The position numbers and the translations under genes were made by a program. A stretch of 8,200 nucleotides of DNA from Eubacterium sp. CAG:841. GTDB taxonomy: Bacteria > Bacillota > Clostridia > Oscillospirales > CAG-272. The DNA lies in NCBI GenBank assembly GCA_000437375.1, contig FR898234.1, positions 27,735 through 35,934 on the forward strand, read 5' to 3'. Below, in pieces: positions 1 to 6,482 of the stretch. The notes beneath the pieces are model-generated. The model was not told where the DNA came from, made no database searches, and worked only from the letters and a program-made list of their open reading frames with translations. Each line of letters opens with the position of its first letter. Positions within the stretch are counted from its first letter, which is position 1.

Positions 1-17
1 GCAACGGTCTTTTTGCT

Positions 18-443
18 TTATATAACATAGTTATCAGAGCCGTTTTCGCTCATAAGATCTGAAAGCTTTATACTGCCGAAGTAGTCGCAGGTCAGCTTAT
101 AATACCCCTTCCACACGGGCAATGTCCTGCACTCGGCAGCTCTTTCGCACGCCTTTGCACCCTTTTCAAGACAAGCCACAGGCGCAAGGTCGCCCTCAGT
201 AAGACAAAGTATTTCCAAAGCGGTGTATTCGTCCGGTTCACGGACCAGCCTATAACCTCCGCCCTTGCCGTGAGCGCCCTCAACAAGTCCGCCATCGGTA
301 AGCGAAGGCATTATTCTTTCCATATATTTTATTGAAAGCTCTTGCCTCTCGGCTATTTCCTTCATCGTAATATAGCCGTTCCCGCGATGTTCCGCGAGAT
401 CGATCATTACTCTGAGAGCGTATCTTCCGCGTGTTGATATCAT
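18..443 (-). CDS. Rrf2-family transcriptional regulator (IscR/CymR-like), possible Fe-S sensor
   Basis: This is a 141-residue winged-helix DNA-binding protein of the Rrf2 family, the usual length for the family. The N-terminus (MISTRGRYALRVMIDLA) and the recognition-helix/wing region at residues 26-65 (KEIAERQELSIKYMERI, then KGGGYRL) are hallmark Rrf2 sequence. Cysteines at 91, 99 and 105 (C-x7-C-x5-C) match in placement the cluster ligands of IscR-type members; further cysteines are at 80 and 119. The Bacillus cysteine regulator CymR lacks such a triad, so Fe-S sensing is plausible but inferred. The start is supported by AAGGCGGAG 11 bases upstream. It is the last gene of a minus-strand unit after cysK and the mnmA remnant, 36 bases from the latter. 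It probably controls that unit, and so itself, through the inverted repeat in front of cysK. In Bacillus, CymR works in complex with CysK, which makes the pairing here suggestive. Family call is sure; the ligand is not known. Confidence 0.92.
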   Translation of the reverse strand: MISTRGRYALRVMIDLAEHRGNGYITMKEIAERQELSIKYMERIMPSLTDGGLVEGAHGKGGGYRLVREPDEYTALEILCLTEGDLAPVACLEKGAKACERAAECRTLPVWKGYYKLTCDYFGSIKLSDLMSENGSDNYVI

Positions 444-479
444 AACTATAAAAACTCCGCCTTTTTGTAGTTTAACTGT

Positions 480-590
480 TTATTCGTTTTCAATAACTCT
501 GCCACCCAAAACAGCATCTCCGTCGTCGCAAAGGAGCTTTGCCGCAACGGAAGAATCCACCCCGCCGCTCATTGCAACAAGTACTTTCAT
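480..590 (-). pseudogene. mnmA: Internally deleted mnmA remnant: both ends of tRNA 2-thiouridylase fused in frame
   Basis: A 36-codon ORF with its own ATG, stop codon and a modest ribosome site (GGGGTG, 6 bases upstream). Residues 1-20 are the classic start of MnmA, including the PP-loop ATP-pyrophosphatase motif SGGVDSS (8-14) followed by VAAKLL. Residues 23-34 (DGDAVLGGRVIE) instead resemble the extreme C-terminus of MnmA, which commonly ends in a YDGDxxLGGGxIE-like strand. Intact MnmA is about 350-370 residues, so more than 300 residues, including both catalytic cysteines, are missing while the frame is kept. The product cannot thiolate tRNA U34. The seam falls at an Asp-Gly pair found near both ends of many MnmA proteins, which suggests deletion between short direct repeats. 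It lies between cysK and the Rrf2 gene, a sulfur-trafficking context where mnmA is at home. Alternatives are a retained small protein or an assembly collapse. The match to MnmA is from memory of the family, not from an alignment. Confidence 0.75.
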
Positions 591-603
591 TTTTTCACCC
601 CGA

Positions 604-633
604 AATGCTCAAAGGATTTACCTTTGCGGCATT
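604..633. other. Intergenic stem-loop between cysK and the mnmA remnant
   Basis: An inverted repeat with arms AATGC/GCATT and CAAAGG/CCTTTG, a small internal loop (T opposite CG) and a 5-base loop. Read on the minus strand (the coding direction here) it is followed by TCGGGGTG rather than a T-run, so it does not look like a terminator for cysK. It ends about 13 bases before the remnant's start codon, where it may affect mRNA stability or translation. On the plus strand it is followed by TTGTTTTT, which would fit a terminator, but no plus-strand gene leads into it. Function unknown. Confidence 0.5.
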
Positions 634-645
634 TTGTTTTTAAGC

Positions 646-1578
646 TCAGTCCGCAAAAAGCGGAGTGGAAAGATATCTGTCGCCCGTGTCCGGGAAAAGA
701 ACAACTATATTCTTTCCTTCATTTTCGGGGCGCTTTGCAACTTCAATCGCCGCGTGAAGTGCCGCGCCTGAGGAAATTCCCACAAGCACGCCTTCCTTTT
801 TGCCTATAAGTTTGCCTGTTGAAAAAGCATCCTCGTTTGAAACGGGAATTATCTCGTCATAAATTTTCGTATCAAGCACATCGGGAACGAAGCCTGCGCC
901 TATTCCCTGTATTTTGTGCGCACCGGCAACGCCCGTTGAAAGCACCGCCGATGTGGCAGGCTCAACCGCAATTACTTTTACATCGGGATTCTTTGATTTA
1001 AGGTATCCGCCAACGCCCGTTATCGTGCCGCCCGTGCCGACTCCTGCCACAAAAACGTCAACTTTGCCGTCTGTGTCGGCATAAATTTCGGGACCTGTAT
1101 GCTCGAAATGCGCTTTCGGGTTTGCGGGATTCACAAACTGACCGGGAACAAAGCTGTCCGGAATCTCCTTTGCAAGCTCATCGGCTTTGGCTATCGCGCC
1201 CTTCATTCCCTTTGCGCCTTCTGTGAGAACAAGCTCTGCGCCGTAGGCTTTCATTATCTGTCTGCGCTCTACGGACATTGTTTCAGGCATAACTATTATA
1301 ATTCTGTAGCCTCTTGCCGCTGCAACCGACGCAAGACCTATGCCCGTATTTCCCGAAGTCGGCTCGATTATTACAGAGCCTTTTTTCAGAAGTCCCTTTT
1401 GCTCGGCATCGTCTATCATTGCTTTCGCAACACGATCCTTTACTGAACCTGCCGGATTGAAATATTCAAGCTTTGCAAGGATCTTGGCTTTAAAACCAAA
1501 TTCTTTTTCTATATGCGTAAGCTCAAGAAGCGGCGTTCCGCCTATAAGCTGGTCAGCTGATGTAAATACTTTTGACAT
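646..1578 (-). CDS. cysK: Cysteine synthase A (O-acetylserine sulfhydrylase)
   Basis: A 310-residue cytoplasmic PLP enzyme that makes L-cysteine from O-acetylserine and sulfide. It has the full set of family motifs: the PLP lysine K47 in NPAGSVKDR (41-49), the substrate loop EPTSGNTG (72-79), the phosphate-binding GTGGT (181-185), GIGAGF (225-230), GISSGA (267-272) and the C-terminal PDTGDRYLST (296-305). Length is standard for CysK. The start is the ATG at 1576-1578, with AGGAG 9 bases upstream. A GTG at 1615-1617 is in frame but would add 13 residues foreign to the family and overlaps the operator, so it was rejected. It is the first gene of the minus-strand unit and is driven by the promoter at 1642-1670. 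A neighbouring Rrf2 gene fits regulation by cysteine or Fe-S status; CysK itself may act as a co-regulator, as known for Bacillus CymR (inference here). The cysK/cysM distinction rests on length and general similarity. Confidence 0.95.
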   Translation of the reverse strand: MSKVFTSADQLIGGTPLLELTHIEKEFGFKAKILAKLEYFNPAGSVKDRVAKAMIDDAEQKGLLKKGSVIIEPTSGNTGIGLASVAAARGYRIIIVMPETMSVERRQIMKAYGAELVLTEGAKGMKGAIAKADELAKEIPDSFVPGQFVNPANPKAHFEHTGPEIYADTDGKVDVFVAGVGTGGTITGVGGYLKSKNPDVKVIAVEPATSAVLSTGVAGAHKIQGIGAGFVPDVLDTKIYDEIIPVSNEDAFSTGKLIGKKEGVLVGISSGAALHAAIEVAKRPENEGKNIVVLFPDTGDRYLSTPLFAD

Positions 1579-1615
1579 AACTTTTGTCTCCTTTTCAATA
1601 TCGCTCTTCGTTTTC

Positions 1616-1634
1616 ACCTACTTATTCGGTAGGT
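1616..1634. promoter_or_regulatory. Candidate Rrf2 operator at the cysK transcription start
   Basis: A perfect 6-base inverted repeat, ACCTAC and GTAGGT, separated by 7 bases. Its edge is 7 bases downstream of the cysK -10 box, so it covers the predicted transcription start, where a bound repressor would block initiation. The Rrf2 gene at the end of the same unit is the obvious candidate binder. Site identity and partner are inferred from position and symmetry only. As RNA it would also be a short hairpin at the very 5' end of the message. Confidence 0.55.
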
Positions 1635-1641
1635 TGGTATT

Positions 1642-1670
1642 ATAATAGCGCTGTGCGGTGCATTTGTCAA
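1642..1670 (-). promoter_or_regulatory. Sigma-A promoter of the cysK-rrf2 unit
   Basis: On the minus strand, a consensus -35 box TTGACA (1665-1670) and a -10 box TATTAT (1642-1647) are separated by exactly 17 bases. This would place the start near position 1635 and give a leader of about 57 bases before the cysK ATG. No T-box or S-box leader fits in that length. Confidence 0.75.
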
Positions 1671-1728
1671 TAGATTTCAGCAAAAAAATAAACTTTTTTA
1701 TCCGGTTGCTCAATTTTCACAAATAATA

Positions 1729-1758
1729 TTGAAAGTCGCCCGCATTATGTGCTATATT
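1729..1758 (+). promoter_or_regulatory. Sigma-A promoter of the phosphorylase-aminopeptidase unit
   Basis: A TTGAAA -35 box (1729-1734) and a TATATT -10 box (1753-1758) are 18 bases apart. A TGC just before the -10 box gives an extended -10. The leader before the ATG at 1791 would be about 26 bases. It is divergent from the cysK promoter, with about 60 bases between the two -35 boxes. Confidence 0.6.
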
Positions 1759-1790
1759 AATAACAGTTTATACGCTAAGGTGGATTTATA

Positions 1791-4682
1791 ATGAATCTTA
1801 CAAGAGAAAAAGCACGGGACAGAAAGCCCGATATAAAAGAAAACCTTAAAAATACGTTCGGGAGTCGCGCTGAAAAGCTTACTGACGCAATAATATCAGA
1901 CGGTCATATGCTCGGCGTTTGCGGACTTTCGTTTTATGCGCCGATATGTATGATGCTTGAAAACGATGAATTGATATCGCAATATCTTCTCGGCTTTGCA
2001 GGCAAAGACAATCTTTTTGTTTTTGACGGCGACGTCATTGCGCACTTCACGCCGGACGGTGAAGCTTTCCTGCCGGATGAAGTTTCCGAAAGACTTGCGG
2101 AAATACGCAGTCTTGCGAAAAACGCAAGAGGAATTCTCGGCGAAGAGGGCGAGCATATAATCGATCTGAAAGCGCCGAAGATAGGTTGCCATTACGATAT
2201 AAATCTGCTCATCGGAAACAGAACGGACTTCTCCGATCCGATGATGACAACGCCGAAGAGCGCACTTGACTCACTCGGTCGCGGTTCGTTCCGCGCAGGG
2301 GCGGCAAGGCAGGTGCTTGCAAGCAGATACACGCTTAATCCCGAAGAAAACGGCGATCCGGCAAACCGTCAGTTCTATATATTTGAAAACGGCAAGCAAA
2401 TCTTCTATTCCGCAAATGTGCGTGAAAACGTAAAGACCGCAGTCTGCCGCCATATGCGTAACCGCAGCGTAATAGAATATGAGACCGAATGCGGGTTGAA
2501 AATAACACGCACAATTTTTATCCTCCCTCAGGAGGATGGCATGCCGGAAGCCGTTGAAGCACAGATAATAAATATTGAAAATCTTTCAAAAGAAGAAAGA
2601 ACGCTTAAAGTTGTTGCAAGCGGATGCTTCGGACTTTGCTCCCCCGAATCCACAATGAACGATATAATTTATGCAAGCATAACTTGGGAGGGCGGAATAA
2701 TAAAGGACGGCGATACTCCCGTTTTCGTCTGCCCTTCTCCGAATCCGAAATATCTTGCCCCGCAAAAACGATTTGCCACCCTTATATCCGGCGGCGAATG
2801 TTTTGACGAATACTGCACAAGCTATTCGGAATTCATCGGAGCAGGCTCGCTCAAACATCCTCTCGGCGCAGCAAAGCTTTCATCCGTCCAGGCAAGAAAA
2901 ATAGTTCCGTTCTTTGCTATGGGAAAAACTATAACAGTCGGTTCCGGAAAAGGCGCAGAGCTTCTTTCTCTCGTAGGAATGATGACCGTTTGCGGAGGAG
3001 ACGACAAGCCGTTTATCTCCTCGCTCGAAAAGCTGCTTGAAAAATACAGGCAGTCCGGCGAAGCCGAAAAAGCGCTCGCCTCGCAGAATGCTTTCTTTGA
3101 AGCCTTCTGCTCCTATATAAAGCTTTCATCGGGCGACAGTTTTTTTGACACATATGCAGGTGAAAATCTTCCGTTTCAGGTATGTTATCAATCGTTTGTT
3201 TCACGATCGTTTGCGTGGACGCAGAAAGCCTTCCGCGAAATAGGTTTCCGTGAAATTCAGGATCTTGAAGCGGCACTCTATTATTTTGTTGCTATGGGAA
3301 AAAGCAAGCTCGTGCGTGAAATGCTCACGGCGTGGGTCCGCAACGTATACGAAATGGGTTACGCAAATCATAACTTTTATGAAACAGGCAAAGAACCCGG
3401 CATATGCTCGGACGATCAGCTGTGGCTTTCACAGGCAGTATACAGATATGTAACTCTTACAGGCGATACGGGCTACCTTCTCGAAGAAGTCGAAACCGCC
3501 GACGGAACATCACGTCGCACAGTATTTGATACGCTTCTTAAAACCGTAGAATACAGCGGGAAGATATCCGTAGGAAAGCACGGTCTGCCTCTTATGGACA
3601 GAGGCGATTGGAATGACTGTCTGCGCCTCGATCTCGATTTTATCGACGGTCCCGAAAAAGAACGCAGATACAAAGCTCAGCTGAAAGAAAAAAGGCAAAA
3701 CTACGGTGCGCCGTTTGAAAATGATCTTTCCGAAAGCGTAATGAACGCATTCCTTTTGAAAATAGCGTATGATGAAATCACAGAACTTGCAAATATGCTC
3801 GGCAAAACCGACGTTGCTCTCTCGCTTGAAAAGGATGCCGCCGCTCTTTCCGAAAAGGTTCAGCTCCATTGCTGGAAAAACGGATTTTTCGTTCGCGCCA
3901 TGATAGGCGGCGGAAGAGGCTCAGGATATCTCGGCTCGGCAGGCGACGGACTCAGCTCTGATGAAAACATTGACGGGACATATTACCTCAACTCTTTTTC
4001 GTGGTCGATTCTTTCCGGAATAGCAACGGAAGAGCAGATAAAATCAATGCTTGAAAAGGTAAACAAATATCTGCGTACAAGCGCAGGACTGAAGCTCTGC
4101 ACTCCCGCCGCGCTCGAAAAGCTTAAAGCCGGCAATTCCGCCGTAAACTATTTTCCGGGAGACAGAGAAAACGGAGGCGTTTTTAAGCATGCGAACATGA
4201 TGGCTTCCGCCGCAATGCTGAAAGCGGCGAAAACCGTGAAGGACAAAGAACTCGCCGCCTCGCTTGCTTTTCTTGCATTTGAAACGATAAATTTCATTCT
4301 TCCGTATAAGACTATGGAAAATCCGTTTGTGCTTTGCGGAAATCCGCGTTTCTGTACACAATACAACAACAGTGAAACTCACGAAAATATAGGCCCGATG
4401 CTGTCCGGCACGGCAAGTTGGCTTGCGCTTACGCTTTTTGAAATGCTCGGCATAGAATACACGGAAAAAGGCATTTCCCTTTCGCCCGTGATTTTCCCCG
4501 AAAAGACCGAAATGAGTTACACCGTAAAGACGCAGCGCGCAACACTCGAAATAACAGTAAAAAAGCCTCTCGGCTTTGCAAGAGTAAACGATGACACCGT
4601 TTGCACACTCGACGGAAATCCGTCGGCTCTCACTCTCCCGCGCGACATTACCGGAGAGCATAAAATAACGATATCAATATAA
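1791..4682 (+). CDS. GH94-type glycoside phosphorylase (cellobiose/laminaribiose phosphorylase-like)
   Basis: A 963-residue protein without signal peptide or membrane segments, so probably cytoplasmic. Family members cleave beta-glucosidic bonds with phosphate, releasing a sugar 1-phosphate. The N-terminal half (about 1-440) is a divergent beta-sandwich-like region. The (alpha/alpha)6 barrel covers about 460-880. Visible GH94 landmarks are FREIGFREIQD (481-491), SDDQLWL (540-546), GDWND (605-609) with D609 as the expected general acid, ENGGVFKH (793-800), Q857, and the SGTASW loop (872-877), the last three belonging to the phosphate-binding region. A beta-rich tail follows (about 885-963). 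Where many relatives have GFRD, this one has GFRE (E488), so the sugar specificity should not be assumed. Laminaribiose phosphorylase or another beta-glucan phosphorylase is as likely as cellobiose phosphorylase. AAGGTGG precedes the ATG by 9 bases. It is the first gene of a two-gene unit with the aminopeptidase. The superfamily call is firm; the substrate is open. Confidence 0.85.
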   Translation: MNLTREKARDRKPDIKENLKNTFGSRAEKLTDAIISDGHMLGVCGLSFYAPICMMLENDELISQYLLGFAGKDNLFVFDGDVIAHFTPDGEAFLPDEVSERLAEIRSLAKNARGILGEEGEHIIDLKAPKIGCHYDINLLIGNRTDFSDPMMTTPKSALDSLGRGSFRAGAARQVLASRYTLNPEENGDPANRQFYIFENGKQIFYSANVRENVKTAVCRHMRNRSVIEYETECGLKITRTIFILPQEDGMPEAVEAQIINIENLSKEERTLKVVASGCFGLCSPESTMNDIIYASITWEGGIIKDGDTPVFVCPSPNPKYLAPQKRFATLISGGECFDEYCTSYSEFIGAGSLKHPLGAAKLSSVQARKIVPFFAMGKTITVGSGKGAELLSLVGMMTVCGGDDKPFISSLEKLLEKYRQSGEAEKALASQNAFFEAFCSYIKLSSGDSFFDTYAGENLPFQVCYQSFVSRSFAWTQKAFREIGFREIQDLEAALYYFVAMGKSKLVREMLTAWVRNVYEMGYANHNFYETGKEPGICSDDQLWLSQAVYRYVTLTGDTGYLLEEVETADGTSRRTVFDTLLKTVEYSGKISVGKHGLPLMDRGDWNDCLRLDLDFIDGPEKERRYKAQLKEKRQNYGAPFENDLSESVMNAFLLKIAYDEITELANMLGKTDVALSLEKDAAALSEKVQLHCWKNGFFVRAMIGGGRGSGYLGSAGDGLSSDENIDGTYYLNSFSWSILSGIATEEQIKSMLEKVNKYLRTSAGLKLCTPAALEKLKAGNSAVNYFPGDRENGGVFKHANMMASAAMLKAAKTVKDKELAASLAFLAFETINFILPYKTMENPFVLCGNPRFCTQYNNSETHENIGPMLSGTASWLALTLFEMLGIEYTEKGISLSPVIFPEKTEMSYTVKTQRATLEITVKKPLGFARVNDDTVCTLDGNPSALTLPRDITGEHKITISI

Positions 4683-4700
4683 TTTAAGGAAGGATAAATC

Positions 4701-5927
4701 ATGAAAAAAACAGTTTTACAAAACTATGCCCGTCTCATTGCAAGAAAAGGCGTAAACGTACAGAAAAATCAGGACGTTGTTATCCGCGCAGATCTCGATC
4801 AGCCGGAATTTGTAAAAATGGTAGCTGAAGAATGTTACAAAGCCGGAGCGCGCCTTGTAAGCGTTGACTGGTCATATCAGCCTATGGCAAAGGTGACATA
4901 CCGCCATTGCAAAACGTCCGTTCTCTCAAAGGTTGAAGAATGGTCCATCAAAAAGCTCGAACATCGTGCCGACACTCTTCCCGCTATGATATATCTTGAA
5001 AGTGAAGATCCGGACGGACTTAAAGGTATAAATCAGAAAAAGGTTGCCGAAGTTCAGCAGAAACAGTATCCGATAATAAAGCCTATCCGCGACAGAATGG
5101 AAAATAAATATCAGTGGTGTATTGCCGCTGTTCCGGGTGAAAAATGGGCAAAAAAAGTATTCCCTCACCTCCGCAAGAGCGCAGCTATTGAAAAGCTGTG
5201 GGAAATGATACTTTACACATCACGCGCCGACGGAAGCGATCCCGTTGCCGCATGGGATGAACACAACGCCGATCTTTCCGCACGTTGCAAATATTTGAAC
5301 AGCATTCACGCAACAGAGCTTCGTTATCACTCGTCAAACGGAACAGACTTCAAAGTAGGGCTCATCCCCGAAGCAATATTCGCAGGCGGCGAGGAAGGCA
5401 CAGTAAGCGGAACGCTTTACAATCCCAACATCCCTTCAGAAGAGGTTTACACATCGCCGATGAGAGGAAAAGCGGAAGGCACGGTTGTTGCTACAAGACC
5501 GCTTTCTTACAGAGGTGAGCTTATTGAAAACTTCTCCGTTACATTCAAAGACGGAAAAGTCACCTGTGTAAAAGCCGAAAAGAATGAAGAACTTCTCCGC
5601 TCAATGATCTCTATGGATGAAGGTGCATCATATCTCGGCGAATGTGCGCTCGTTCCTTATGATTCACCCATAAGAAATTCGGAAATAACATTCTTCAATA
5701 CTCTGTTCGATGAAAACGCTTGCTGTCATCTTGCGCTCGGCGCAGGATTCGAAAACTGCATTGAAGGCTTTGAAACAAAAACTCTTGAAGAATGTCACAA
5801 GCTCGGCGTAAACGATTCAATGATCCACGTTGACTTTATGATAGGTTCTCCCGATCTTTCTATCGATGCAGTCGATAAAGACGGTAAACTTTACCCCATA
5901 TTCCGCGACGGGAATTGGGCGTTCTGA
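4701..5927 (+). CDS. M29-family metallo-aminopeptidase (AmpS/AmpT-like)
   Basis: A 408-residue cytoplasmic peptidase that removes N-terminal amino acids from peptides, the usual M29 length. The N-terminal domain begins MKKTVLQNYARLIARKGV, typical of the family. All expected two-metal ligands are present: E248 in NIPSEEVYTSP, E314 in YLGECALVP, E338 in LFDENA, H343 in CCHLALG, and H376 and D378 in HVDFMIGS. Their spacing mirrors the Thermus AmpT ligand set as I recall it. The start is set by AAGGAAGG 7 bases upstream. It follows the phosphorylase by only 18 bases with no terminator between, so the two are probably co-transcribed, and a strong terminator follows. The link between an aminopeptidase and a sugar phosphorylase is not obvious; shared nutrient-scavenging use is a guess. 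Broad substrate range is typical of M29 enzymes. The family assignment is secure, and the gene appears intact. Confidence 0.93.
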   Translation: MKKTVLQNYARLIARKGVNVQKNQDVVIRADLDQPEFVKMVAEECYKAGARLVSVDWSYQPMAKVTYRHCKTSVLSKVEEWSIKKLEHRADTLPAMIYLESEDPDGLKGINQKKVAEVQQKQYPIIKPIRDRMENKYQWCIAAVPGEKWAKKVFPHLRKSAAIEKLWEMILYTSRADGSDPVAAWDEHNADLSARCKYLNSIHATELRYHSSNGTDFKVGLIPEAIFAGGEEGTVSGTLYNPNIPSEEVYTSPMRGKAEGTVVATRPLSYRGELIENFSVTFKDGKVTCVKAEKNEELLRSMISMDEGASYLGECALVPYDSPIRNSEITFFNTLFDENACCHLALGAGFENCIEGFETKTLEECHKLGVNDSMIHVDFMIGSPDLSIDAVDKDGKLYPIFRDGNWAF

Positions 5928-5950
5928 GAATTTTCCAAATAATTTGATAG

Positions 5951-5981
5951 AAAAAGACACCTTTCGGTGTCTTTTTCTTTT
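5951..5981 (+). terminator. Intrinsic terminator after the aminopeptidase gene
   Basis: A perfect stem GACACC/GGTGTC with a TTTC loop is flanked by five A and followed by TTTTTCTTTT. It begins 24 bases after the aminopeptidase stop codon. The A-run on the other side means it could also work on the minus strand. It separates the phosphorylase unit from the metal-efflux operon. Confidence 0.92.
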
Positions 5982-6016
5982 GTCATAAAAATTTTTATCT
6001 TTTTTTCAAAAACCTC

Positions 6017-6045
6017 TTGACAAAGCACACACATATGAATATAAT
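6017..6045 (+). promoter_or_regulatory. Consensus sigma-A promoter of the metal-efflux operon
   Basis: A perfect TTGACA (6017-6022) and TATAAT (6040-6045) are separated by 17 bases. A fully consensus promoter fits a gene set that is held off by a repressor and released on metal stress. Confidence 0.9.
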
Positions 6046-6053
6046 TGCATATG
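6032..6053. promoter_or_regulatory. Candidate ArsR/SmtB operator over the -10 box
   Basis: A 22-base interrupted inverted repeat with CATATG at both ends encloses the whole TATAAT box. The half-site CATATGAA occurs twice as a direct repeat (6032-6039 and 6048-6055). The AT-rich ATATGAA-type half-site resembles those known for SmtB/CadC-like repressors, and the location would block RNA polymerase. Assignment to the downstream ArsR protein is inference. Confidence 0.65.
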
Positions 6054-6092
6054 AACAGATGATAAAACGTCAAAATGAATGGAGGATATGAT

Positions 6093-6458
6093 ATGTCAGA
6101 AGAAACAAAACTCCCTGTCGAATCAGAATATCTCGCCGCGCGGGACGATATCGTTCAACGCGTGCTGGACAGTCAGCCCGCAGATGAATATCTTTACGAT
6201 CTTGCAGAGCTTTTCAAAGTATTCGGAGACTCCACAAGAATAAGAATCCTTTACGCACTGTTTGAAAGCGAGCTTTGCGTCGGCGATATGGCACAGCTTC
6301 TCGGTATAAGTCAGTCGGCTGTAAGCCATCAGTTAAAAATACTCAAGGACTCAAAACTTGTAAAATTCCGCCGCGAAGGCAAAATAATTTTCTACATGCT
6401 CGATGACGATCATGTAAGAACGATGCTCAGCATGGGCATGGAACACGTTGAGGAATAA
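6093..6458 (+). CDS. ArsR/SmtB-family metal-responsive repressor, zinc-type (CzrA/SmtB-like)
   Basis: A 121-residue winged-helix dimeric repressor that releases DNA when it binds metal. The core has FKVFGDSTRIRIL (41-53), ELCVGDMAQLLGISQSAVSHQLKIL split across helices alpha-3 to alpha-R (60-84), and the wing at about 92-103. The C-terminal helix carries D105, H107, H118 and E121, exactly the D-x-H-x10-H-x2-E spacing of the SmtB/CzrA alpha-5 zinc/cobalt site. C62 and D65 match half of the alpha-3N site, but the N-terminal arm has no Cys or His to complete a Cd/Pb site. This favours zinc sensing. The start at 6093 is set by GGAGG 7 bases upstream; an in-frame ATG at 6075 lies before that ribosome site and was rejected. 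It leads an operon with an HMA protein and a P1B ATPase and probably represses it from the operator at 6032-6053. The exact metal is not proven by sequence. Confidence 0.94.
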   Translation: MSEETKLPVESEYLAARDDIVQRVLDSQPADEYLYDLAELFKVFGDSTRIRILYALFESELCVGDMAQLLGISQSAVSHQLKILKDSKLVKFRREGKIIFYMLDDDHVRTMLSMGMEHVEE

Positions 6459-6482
6459 AAAACAATCAAAGGAGAAATTATT

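Noticed and set aside
1579..1617. Longer cysK start at GTG 1615-1617
   Set aside because: It has no good ribosome site, overlaps the operator repeat and adds 13 residues not found in the family; the ATG at 1578 has AGGAG at normal spacing.
1579..1640. Possible T-box or SAM riboswitch ahead of cysK
   Set aside because: The predicted leader is only about 57 bases, too short for either, and none of their conserved motifs was seen.
1340..1645. 101-residue plus-strand open frame opposite cysK
   Set aside because: It is antisense to conserved cysK motifs and has no ribosome site or family resemblance.
4044..4661. 205-residue minus-strand open frame inside the phosphorylase gene
   Set aside because: It lies wholly opposite a clear coding gene, is rich in Cys, Arg and Phe with no recognisable domain, and has no supported start.
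6075..6092. Earlier ATG for the ArsR gene at 6075
   Set aside because: The GGAGG at 6081-6085 lies downstream of it and fits the ATG at 6093.
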